Source: Solwaraspora sp. WMMD792 (GTDB taxonomy: Bacteria > Actinomycetota > Actinomycetes > Mycobacteriales > Micromonosporaceae). Taken from it: DNA of 64,000 nt. The notes below the pieces were generated by a model. It worked only from the letters and a program-made list of their open reading frames with translations. It made no database searches and was not told where the DNA came from. The DNA lies in contig NZ_JARUBH010000009.1 of NCBI RefSeq assembly GCF_029626105.1, positions 2,852,001 to 2,916,000 of the forward strand, given 5' to 3'. Positions 52,901 to 59,690 of this stretch are shown here, piece after piece (position 1 is the first letter of the stretch; every line of letters begins with the position of its first letter). The position numbers and the translations under genes are program-made.

Positions 52901-55900
52901 CCGCTGGGAGGCGATCAGTTCCCGACTCGTCCGCAGAAACTCGCTGATCAGTTCGTCGCGCCCGTCCCGGTAGCCGGCTGCGGGGACGGGCCGGCCCCCG
53001 GCATCGGCAGCTGGAAGGTGGCTGATCCCGTTGCCGTGGACATGGCTATGCCCGTTGCCGGACACATGGGCCACGCCGTTGCCGGAGCCATGGGCCACGC
53101 CGTTGCCGGGACCATGGCCGTTGCCGGACACATGCGCCACGCCGTTGCCATGGCCGTTGCCGGGACCATGGCCGTTGCCGGACACGTTGCCGAGACCACG
53201 ACCGTTTCCGGCCTCGGTGGATGCACTCATCGACAGCTCCTTGATTTGTCGGGGAGGCGTCATGCCGCCGGGCAGCGGCCGGCCATGCTGGTCGCGTACC
53301 AGCTGCCCGTCGACCGTCCAGACCGGACGCGACGACGGCGGGGCGGGCGCGATCTCGGCGACTCGCCGGCCGCGGTAGAGCCAGTCGGTCTGCACCGGGA
53401 CCCCGGCGCAGGCCAGTTCGGCGACGGCGGAGAGAAAACCACGTAGTCCGTCCGCCCGCCGACCGTCGCAGGCGACCGCCACGTGTGGGCGCTCACCCAG
53501 GACGGCGTCGACCAGCCGGGTGAGTACCTGGCCGGGACCGGCTTCGACGAAGACGCGGGCTCCGGCGGCGTACATCGCTTCGATCTGGTCGACGAACCGC
53601 ACCGGGGCGCCGATCTGCGCGGCGAGTTCGTCACGGATCTGGTCCGCACCACCCGGGTAGGGCTGGGCGGTGCGGTTCGACCAGACGGGAAGGCTGGGGG
53701 CGGCCACCGGATGGCCGTCGAGGGTGGATCTGAAGGCGGTGACACCGTCGGCGACCACCGGGCTGTGAAACGCACAGGCCACCGCGATCGGCCGGGCAGA
53801 CAGACCCTTCTCCTTGAGTACGGACACCGCGCGGCGCACCGCCGGGGTCGGGCCGGAGATCACCACCTGCCGCGGGCCGTTGTGGTTGGCGAGCACCACC
53901 TCACCGGCCAGCCCGGCCCCGGACAGCACCTCACCGATCTGCTCGGCGGTGGCCGCCACTGCGGCCATCGTGCCGGGATCGTTGCCAGCGGCCGCCAGGA
54001 TCGCGTCGGCGCGCTGGCGGCTCAGCTCGAGCAGTGTCCGGTCCTCGAATGCGCCGGCGACGCACAGCGCCACCAGCTCGCCGTAGCTGTGCCCGCCGGC
54101 GAGGTCCGGCCGGATGTTCAGCCGACCGAGCAGGTGGTGCACGGCGAGCCCACCAATGCCGAGCACCGGCTGGGCGATCCGGGTGTCCCGGACCCGGTCC
54201 TGTTGACCCCGGTCGTACTCGGGGTCGAACGCGGCCGGTGGGAAGAGCGGTTCGACGTAGTCACGGCCGATGTCCAGGAACCGCCGCAGCTCCGGGAAGC
54301 TGACGAACAGATCGGCCAACGCACCCGGGCGTTGGCTGCCCTGGCCCGGGAAGAGGAAGGCGACCTTGCCGTCCGCGCCCGGTGGCTCAGCCGGCTGGAA
54401 CAGCCCACGCGCCGGATCGTGCTCACCGGCGATCGCCCGGCGCAGCAGTCCGGCCAGGTCGTCAAGGTCACTGGCGACGATGGCGACCTGCACCGGGCCG
54501 GACCGGTTCTCAGCCTGGCGGGACTGGGCGGCGGCGAGGTCGCGCAACCGCCAGCGCCGGCCCAGCGCGTCGCGGGTGTCGATGGTGTCCAGCAGCGCCC
54601 GCATCGCCTGGTGCGTGCCGGCCCGGTCGCCGGCCCGGAAGCAGAACAGCTCGGCCGGCCATTCGTCGCGGGCGTGTCGCGGTTCGGGTGCGTCGGCGTA
54701 GGCGCTGAGCACCGCGTGGAAGTTGGTGCCGCCGAACCCAAAGGCGCTGACCCCGGCGACGCGTTCGCTGGCCGGTGCCGCCCACGGCCGCGCCGAGGTC
54801 TCGAAGGCGAACGGGCTCCGATCGGGGTGCCAGGCCGGGTTGGGCCGGGTCACGTGCAGGGTGGGCGGCCGGACCCCGGTGTACAGCGCGAGCGTGGCCT
54901 TGATCAGACCGGCCAGACCGGCCACGCACTTGGTGTGCCCGATCTGCGACTTGACCGACCCGAGGGTGCAGCTGCCGGGTGTGGCACCCGCCTCGCTGAA
55001 CACCGTGGTCAACGTCTCCAGCTCGGTACGGTCGCCGACCACCGTGCCGGTGCCGTGTGCTTCGATCAGGCCGACCTGCGCCGGCGACACCCCGGCCTGC
55101 CGGTACGCGCGGTCCAGGGCCCGCCGCTGGCCGGCCGCTCGGGGTGCGGTCAGGCCCAGGGCCCGTCCGTCGCTGGACCCGCCGAGTCCTTTGATCACCG
55201 CGTAGACGCGGTCGCCGTCGCGCTGCGCGTCGGACAGTCGCTTGAGCACGACGGCGGCGACGCCCTCGCCGAGCGCGATCCCGTCACCGGCGCTGTCGAA
55301 CGAACGGCACCGCCCGGTCGGAGACAGCGCGTGCGCCGAGGTGAACATGAGGTAGTCGTTGATGCCGTTGTGCAGGTCGGCACCACCGCAGATCATCAGG
55401 TCGCTGCCGCCGCTGGCGAGCTCCTTGCAGGCGGCGTCCATGGCGGCCAGCGACGAGGCGCAGGCCGCGTCGACGGTGTAGTTGGGGCCGCCCAGGTCGA
55501 GCCGGTTGGCGACCCGGCCGGCGATGACGTTGGCCAGGATGCCGGGGAACGAGTCCTCGGTGACGGTCGGCAGCTGCTCGTCCAGCTCACCGGGAACCTC
55601 CGGCAGGTAGGCCGGCAGCATGGTCCGCAGCGTCTGCGCGTGCCCCATGTCGCTGCCGGCCTCGGCTCCGAAGATCACCCCGGTACGGGAGTGGTCCACC
55701 CCGTCGCTGCCGGGGGTGTAGCCGGCGTCGACGAGGGCCCGCTGGGAGACCTCCAGGGCCAGTAGCTGGGTGGGGTCGATGCTGGCCAGGGCGGACGGTG
55801 GAATCCCGTACCCGATGGCGTCGAACGGGACCTCGGCGAGGAAGCCACCCCACTTCGAGACGCTGTACCGGCCGGTCTGACCGGGTCCGACCTCGGGCGC

Positions 55901-58018
55901 GTAGTAGATGTCCGGGTTCCACCGGTGCGGTGGTACCTCGGTGACAGCGTCGGCGCCGTCCAGCACGGTACGCCAGAACGCGGCGAGGTCCGGCGAGTTC
56001 GGCAGCATGCACGCCATGCCGACGATGGCGATGTCCAGCGGCTCCGCCGGCACCTCCGGCTCGGCCGGGGTCCAGTCGGCCCGCAGCCGCTGGGACCGGG
56101 CGGTGTGGAAGGCGACCGCCTGGTCGGTGACCGTACCGTGCAGCGCCGAGACAGTGGTCTCCTGCTCCCGCAGCACCGCGACCTGGCCGGCCATGAACAT
56201 GCCCTCGCTGAGCTGGGCCGCCTCGTCGACGTCCACCAGCGCGTCGCCGTCGCGCCGCTTACCCTTGCTGGCGATCCGCAGCCGGCCCACGTTGAGCAGC
56301 TCGAGGTGCTCCCACACCTGGCGGTTCTCCAGGCCGGCGGACTCGAGCTCGGCTCGCAGCGCGTGGAAGTCGTCGACGAAGTCGCTCTGCAGGCACCGGG
56401 TCACGTGTCCCGGTGCGGTCTCCAGCAACGCGGTCCGGGTCGCTTCCCGGGCCATCCGGGCGAAGGTTGGTTGGATCGCGCCGTGCGCGACGGCCTCCGC
56501 GGTGAACAGGTAGGCGGTGCCCATCAGCACCCCTACCCGGACGCCTCGCCGGGTCAGCGGGGCGGCCATCGCGGCGATCATGGCCGCCGACCGGTCATCG
56601 TGGATGCCGCCGGCGAAGAAGATCTGGATCTCGGCCGCCTCTTCCGGTGTCGCACCGGCGAGGTGCTCGGCGAGTACGGCGAGCTGCGCCTCCCACAGCG
56701 GAAAACTGGCCCGGGGGCCGATGTGGCCGCCGCACTCGGCGCCTTCGAAGATGAACCGGCGGGCACCGGAGCGCAGGAACTGGCGCAGCAGCCCCGGTGA
56801 CGGCACGTGCAGGAAGGTCCGGATCCCTTCCCGTTCCAGTTCCTTGGCCTGTGGTGGGCGGCCCCCGGCGATGATGGCGAAGTCCGGGCGGATCCGCCGG
56901 ATCACGTCGAGCTGGGCGGCGCGGATCTCCTCGGGCGCGAAGCCGAGCACACCGACGCCCCAGGGACGTCCGCCGATGCGGGCGGCGGTGTCGGTGAGCA
57001 TCTCCTCGGTGCGTTCGGCGGTGGCCAGTGCCAGCGCGATGAACGGCAGCGCCCCGTCGGCGGCGACTGCTGCGGCGAAGCCGGCCTCGTCGCTGACCCG
57101 GGTCATCGGGCCCTGCGCGACCGGCACCCGCAGGCCGAGGTCCTGGGCCAACGGACCGCCGGGGCGCAGTACCTCGGCCGCAGCGGCGTCGGTCGCCGCG
57201 TCGACGATCGACTCGCGGATGCCACGGACCGCGGCCGCGGCGTCGGACCAGCGGCCGGCGAACTCGGCGGCCAGCCAGCCGTCCTGGCCGACCGGCAGCA
57301 GGTCGGCGCGGGCCGGGACACCGGCCGCGCCCGGCCGGCGCGGAGCCCGTGGGATCCCCCGGTATCCGTCGACCAGGACGCTCTCCGACCCGTCCATCCG
57401 CCGGATCGCGGTCAGTACGTCGGCCGGCAGGTCCGACTCGGGCATCAGGGCCAGCTGGTTGTCCAGCACCACACCGGCGGCCCCGCCCAGCACGCAGGCG
57501 GCGGCCGTGTACGGCCCGATCCCGCCCAGCGCCCAGACCGGCACGCCCAGGTCGGCGGCGGTGAGTTGCTGGACGAGGACGAAGGTGCTCAGCTCGCCGA
57601 CCTCGCCACCGGACTCCATGCCGCGGGCGATCAACCCGTGCACACCCGCCGCCGCTGCGGTCCGGGCCGCGGCGAGGCTGGTCACCTCGGCGAGTACGCG
57701 GTAGCGGGTCACCAGTTCGGACAGGTTCCACGGCAGCTCGCCGGTGACGACCACCAGCTCCACCCGGCCAGGCGCGAGCCGTTCGAGGTCGTCCACCGAG
57801 GCCGGACAACTCGCCGGGACGCGGACCGCGATCGGCCCGTCCGACCAGGCGGCCAACTGTTCCACGGCGCGCAGGACCTGCGGCCGGGTTCCGGCCAGGT
57901 CGAGCACGCCGGTGCCGCCGCCCCGGCGGACCGCGCTGGCGATGCGTGGGCTCGGCTCGATCTCGCCGCAGGGGGTGTAGGCGATCACCAGGTCACGCAT
58001 GTCGACTGCAATACTCAT
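49949..58018 (-). CDS. PKS-A: two nitronate-monooxygenase-like ER barrels-KS-AT-ACP-ACP-ACP-KR
   Basis: A protein of 2689 residues. The N-terminus has two FMN nitronate-monooxygenase/PfaD-like halves (about 1-240 and 285-560), the second with FEGAECGGHIGPRAS near 427. KS follows (about 655-1090, Cys853 in VDAACASSL, His in EAHGTGTV and IGHTKCVAG), then AT (about 1190-1480, Ser1311 in GGHSYGELVA), a Gly-Asn-His-rich linker (about 1598-1675) and three ACPs with pantetheine Ser1879, Ser2009 and Ser2137, each in LSIDSIKRAE. The KR (about 2390-2680) has VGGARGITPWF and FGSIAAAYGNRGQSDYAA. PUFA synthases put KS-AT-ACPs-KR in PfaA and the flavin ER in separate PfaD; here they are fused in reverse order. 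ATG 58018 has GGGAG upstream. First gene of the nine-gene operon. Confidence 0.94.
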   Translation of the reverse strand: MSIAVDMRDLVIAYTPCGEIEPSPRIASAVRRGGGTGVLDLAGTRPQVLRAVEQLAAWSDGPIAVRVPASCPASVDDLERLAPGRVELVVVTGELPWNLSELVTRYRVLAEVTSLAAARTAAAAGVHGLIARGMESGGEVGELSTFVLVQQLTAADLGVPVWALGGIGPYTAAACVLGGAAGVVLDNQLALMPESDLPADVLTAIRRMDGSESVLVDGYRGIPRAPRRPGAAGVPARADLLPVGQDGWLAAEFAGRWSDAAAAVRGIRESIVDAATDAAAAEVLRPGGPLAQDLGLRVPVAQGPMTRVSDEAGFAAAVAADGALPFIALALATAERTEEMLTDTAARIGGRPWGVGVLGFAPEEIRAAQLDVIRRIRPDFAIIAGGRPPQAKELEREGIRTFLHVPSPGLLRQFLRSGARRFIFEGAECGGHIGPRASFPLWEAQLAVLAEHLAGATPEEAAEIQIFFAGGIHDDRSAAMIAAMAAPLTRRGVRVGVLMGTAYLFTAEAVAHGAIQPTFARMAREATRTALLETAPGHVTRCLQSDFVDDFHALRAELESAGLENRQVWEHLELLNVGRLRIASKGKRRDGDALVDVDEAAQLSEGMFMAGQVAVLREQETTVSALHGTVTDQAVAFHTARSQRLRADWTPAEPEVPAEPLDIAIVGMACMLPNSPDLAAFWRTVLDGADAVTEVPPHRWNPDIYYAPEVGPGQTGRYSVSKWGGFLAEVPFDAIGYGIPPSALASIDPTQLLALEVSQRALVDAGYTPGSDGVDHSRTGVIFGAEAGSDMGHAQTLRTMLPAYLPEVPGELDEQLPTVTEDSFPGILANVIAGRVANRLDLGGPNYTVDAACASSLAAMDAACKELASGGSDLMICGGADLHNGINDYLMFTSAHALSPTGRCRSFDSAGDGIALGEGVAAVVLKRLSDAQRDGDRVYAVIKGLGGSSDGRALGLTAPRAAGQRRALDRAYRQAGVSPAQVGLIEAHGTGTVVGDRTELETLTTVFSEAGATPGSCTLGSVKSQIGHTKCVAGLAGLIKATLALYTGVRPPTLHVTRPNPAWHPDRSPFAFETSARPWAAPASERVAGVSAFGFGGTNFHAVLSAYADAPEPRHARDEWPAELFCFRAGDRAGTHQAMRALLDTIDTRDALGRRWRLRDLAAAQSRQAENRSGPVQVAIVASDLDDLAGLLRRAIAGEHDPARGLFQPAEPPGADGKVAFLFPGQGSQRPGALADLFVSFPELRRFLDIGRDYVEPLFPPAAFDPEYDRGQQDRVRDTRIAQPVLGIGGLAVHHLLGRLNIRPDLAGGHSYGELVALCVAGAFEDRTLLELSRQRADAILAAAGNDPGTMAAVAATAEQIGEVLSGAGLAGEVVLANHNGPRQVVISGPTPAVRRAVSVLKEKGLSARPIAVACAFHSPVVADGVTAFRSTLDGHPVAAPSLPVWSNRTAQPYPGGADQIRDELAAQIGAPVRFVDQIEAMYAAGARVFVEAGPGQVLTRLVDAVLGERPHVAVACDGRRADGLRGFLSAVAELACAGVPVQTDWLYRGRRVAEIAPAPPSSRPVWTVDGQLVRDQHGRPLPGGMTPPRQIKELSMSASTEAGNGRGLGNVSGNGHGPGNGHGNGVAHVSGNGHGPGNGVAHGSGNGVAHVSGNGHSHVHGNGISHLPAADAGGRPVPAAGYRDGRDELISEFLRTSRELIASQRDVMLAYFGEQPPAGNGWVGPAAYPSVVAQPAIAAPSSYPEVVAPTSAPRVTDLPAIPASPADPTPPAAPAAQAAPAAPAVRPAPAVREDVPAAPTVHKTAAPAVAATSVAAPTDPVSTAATVTATVAVRPAAASVGVAQFQEAILEVLSERTGYPVDLIELDLDLEADLSIDSIKRAEVAGEVATRLRLSVDGDESELEELVRARTVRTMVAWLAEKMAAAPATVEPVTSVTAPSHAPAVTTTTATAPPVSPAAGPVSSPAAVSVGVAQFQEAILEVLSERTGYPVDLIELDLDLEADLSIDSIKRAEVAGEVATRLRLSVDGDESELEELVRARTVRTMVAWLAEKMAADQAPEAAPAAAPAVVPTTATAPAVSAPAVSTSPSAAGPAAVSVGVAQFQEAILEVLSERTGYPVDLIELDLDLEADLSIDSIKRAEVAGEVATRLRLSVDGDESELEELVRARTVRTMVAWLAEKMAADQAPEAAPAASPAQPAGSGPDSGTAPRRLVARPVPATGAVVAPEALAGTRFLITGGSPALAPLAEQLAQHGAAGATGSIHAGGSDQVTGYDGVIILDGLSDSGGPLLPGIFPFIKQALAAGVRWLVAAGTAGPRTDGFAGLFRTIQREYPQVSVTYLEVPAGADHTQLATGLVTELLSGGQTPIVTWSAAGRQTVDLAAVDLGPLAAGGAGPAGDGVAETQAIGLDQDSVVVLVGGARGITPWFARTLAAASRCRIELVGRTPLPQEAESPALAAAADKPALRAALVAQGMRAPAEIDRTATAILAAREVRATLDELRELGSQVRYHSLDVTDADATRQLLKEIQGEHGRIDGLVYAAGRIEDKLIAEKDPASFDRVFQTKVQGAVTVLDALRDGSEPRFVVLFGSIAAAYGNRGQSDYAAANDALDRIGGRWAAGTGVRCLTVHWGPWAPGSVHGGMVSAELSREYARRGIDLIDPEEGALSLLRELAWGDPAVTSVVYTASGW
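51467..51728 (-). repeat. Tandem ACP repeat, copy 1 (encodes ACP3)
   Basis: Core repeat of 262 bp identical base for base to 51851-52112 and 52241-52502. The match to copy 2 extends further (51438-51739 against 51822-52123) with one difference seen. It encodes the third ACP. Confidence 0.93.
51851..52112 (-). repeat. Tandem ACP repeat, copy 2 (encodes ACP2)
   Basis: Identical to copies 1 and 3 over 262 bp, including synonymous positions. It is 384 bp (128 codons) from copy 1 and 390 bp (130 codons) from copy 3. Confidence 0.93.
52241..52502 (-). repeat. Tandem ACP repeat, copy 3 (encodes ACP1)
   Basis: Third identical copy. Its linkers to neighbours differ in sequence, so homogenisation is limited to the ACP core. 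Base composition is less GC-rich than the flanking linkers. Confidence 0.93.
53000..53225 (-). repeat. Low-complexity Gly-Asn-His linker repeats in PKS-A
   Basis: Short imperfect repeats around CCGTTGCCGGA/CATGGCC encode a linker of GNGHGPGNG, GNGVAHVSGNG and similar units just after the AT domain. I take it as a flexible interdomain linker, not a separate element. Confidence 0.8.
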
Positions 58019-58387
58019 CAGACTCCCGCTTCGTGAGCAGTGGTCCCGGATTCGATGCTGACCGCCGGAGGATCCACCGTTGCGGCAGCTCAGAGCGAAT
58101 ATTCTGCATCAATCGATGTCACTCTGCGGAGAAACTTAGCGGCAACCAGTTACGACCGTGTGAACTCTGCCGACCAATAACGCCAACCCGGTGCGGGCAA
58201 AACCAGGTCAGCTGACCGGCTTCCGACGACAACCGGCAACAATGCCCTTCCGCCAGAAACAATCTGGTGACTCAGGTCACATCGGACGGACAGGCGGTGG
58301 ATCCGTACGGTTGGATCCGAACTCCCCGACGTTGCCGTTCGGTACCCCGGGGCCGGGTGGACCGACGGCACCCGGCAGCATGGCGAG
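58019..58387. promoter_or_regulatory. Divergent intergenic region upstream of the PKS operon
   Basis: There is no coding sequence in these 369 bp. It is AT-richer than its surroundings, especially 58090-58140, with a perfect palindrome GAATATTC at 58097-58104. It should contain the promoter for the nine-gene PKS operon and that of the plus-strand TPR protein. No convincing -35/-10 pair or known operator could be assigned. Confidence 0.5.
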
Positions 58388-59470
58388 GTGGCCCAGCCTT
58401 CCCTCCTCGTCGGTGTCCGCGACAACGCGGCCGCCATGCGTGCTGGCGGCGACCTCGCCGGCGCGTGCGAGTACCTGCTGCGGGCGCTGGATTCGGCCCG
58501 CGACGCCTTCGGCACGGACGAACCAGAGGTCCTGTGGACCGCGCACCTGCTGGCCCGCCTTCGACGTGAGGCCGGCGACCCAACAGCCGCCCGGCGGCTG
58601 TTGGAGGAGTCGCTGGCAGCAGGCGAACTACGGCTGGGTGACCGGGAGCCGGTCATGCTGGCCATCGCGTACGAGCTCGGCACGCTCGCCGAAGAACTGG
58701 GCAACCGGCATGAGGCCCGCCGCAACTTCGCCCGGGTCGCCGCCGCCGGCCCGGCGCAGCTCGGTGATGACCACTGGCAGGTCCGGGCGGCCCGGGAGTA
58801 CCTGGCCGGCTCGTCGGTCGCCCCGGTCGATCCGGCTCCCACCGCTGCGCAGCGCGTGCCAGACCTGCCGGCCCGGCCGGTACCGCCCACCCAGCCGACA
58901 CCACCCACCCAGCCGACACCACCGGCACCGGCACCCCCGGTTTCCGGCCGGGAGGTAACGACCGCCGCCGATCGGCCGCCGCCGTTGTCCACCGCCGTGA
59001 CCGGACCGGCCGCAGGCGTTGCGGCACCGTCGCGGTCCCTACCGGTCGTCGTCGCGGTCGGCGCCGCGGCCGCAGCGGTCATCGCCGCCGTGGTCGTGGT
59101 CATCGTGGGTGTCACCGTCCTGCTCGACGGACGAGCCACCACACCGACCGGACCGGGGCGTCCAGGGTCCGAGCCCTCTGCGGTCGGCGACCCGCCGACC
59201 GCCCTGCGGCTGACCGACGACACCACGGCCGTGACGCTGGCCTGGTCCGACCCGACCGCGGGAACGGTGCCGTTCATCGTCGCAAGTGGCCGTAGCGGAC
59301 AACAACTCGGCGCACTCGCCACGGTCAATCCCGGCCAGACCGTATTCACCGTGAACGGGTTGAATCCCGAACTCGACTACTGTTTCGCGGTGCTCGCCGT
59401 CTACTCCGCAGACGACTACGTCCCCTCGGACCAGGTCTGCACCGACCGTCGGACAGCCGATCCGGACTAG
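58388..59470 (+). CDS. Single-pass membrane protein with N-terminal TPR-like helices and C-terminal FN3-like domain
   Basis: A protein of 360 residues. Residues 1-145 are helical and Ala/Leu/Arg-rich, with TPR-like repeats (LAGACEYLLRALDSARDAFG, then EPVMLAIAYELGTLAEELGN). A Pro-rich linker with tandem PPTQPT units follows (about 160-185). One membrane helix lies at about 222-245 (AAAVIAAVVVVIVGVTVLL). The C-terminal 100 residues are extracytoplasmic with FN3-like strands (TALRLTDDTTAVTLAWSD and LNPELDYCFAVLAVY). The GTG start has only a weak site ahead of it. Followed by another FN3 protein, MoxR and DUF58 genes, it probably belongs to that envelope locus; no function is known. Confidence 0.72.
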   Translation: MAQPSLLVGVRDNAAAMRAGGDLAGACEYLLRALDSARDAFGTDEPEVLWTAHLLARLRREAGDPTAARRLLEESLAAGELRLGDREPVMLAIAYELGTLAEELGNRHEARRNFARVAAAGPAQLGDDHWQVRAAREYLAGSSVAPVDPAPTAAQRVPDLPARPVPPTQPTPPTQPTPPAPAPPVSGREVTTAADRPPPLSTAVTGPAAGVAAPSRSLPVVVAVGAAAAAVIAAVVVVIVGVTVLLDGRATTPTGPGRPGSEPSAVGDPPTALRLTDDTTAVTLAWSDPTAGTVPFIVASGRSGQQLGALATVNPGQTVFTVNGLNPELDYCFAVLAVYSADDYVPSDQVCTDRRTADPD

Positions 59471-59690
59471 TCGACAAACTCGGTGTTGATCAGCGGAAAC
59501 ATGAATTCTCGAGCAGTTCTTCGGTAATCTCGTCCGACGTTGTCCACAGGGGCTGCCAGAGCAGTTTCCGGCCAGCGTGACGGCCCCATAGGATGGCCTC
59601 CGGCCGGGTGCCGGGGCGATCCCCGGCCGGCAACGATCGACGATACGGACGACGGACACCAGACGACCGACGGGCGGAAGGCGACCTACT
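59471..59690. other. Intergenic region before the FN3 gene
   Basis: It is 220 bp with no coding sequence. An AT-richer stretch around 59480-59535 could hold the promoter for the FN3-MoxR-DUF58 set. No clear operator or terminator was found. Confidence 0.35.

Noticed and set aside
53000-53225. CRISPR-like short repeats
   Set aside because: Units vary in length and spacing, stay in frame inside PKS-A and encode a GNH linker. There are no uniform repeats, spacers or cas genes.
49922-53446. 1174-codon plus-strand frame opposite PKS-A
   Set aside because: A shadow of the PKS gene: low-complexity Arg/His/Gln residues, repeated only because the ACP DNA repeats, and no recognisable domain.
45093-58018. 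Enediyne PKS cluster
   Set aside because: PKS-B does have KS-AT-DH-PPT like an enediyne synthase, but KR and ACPs are in another protein with a flavin ER. None of the usual enediyne accessory proteins (thioesterase E10-type, E3-E5 set) was seen.
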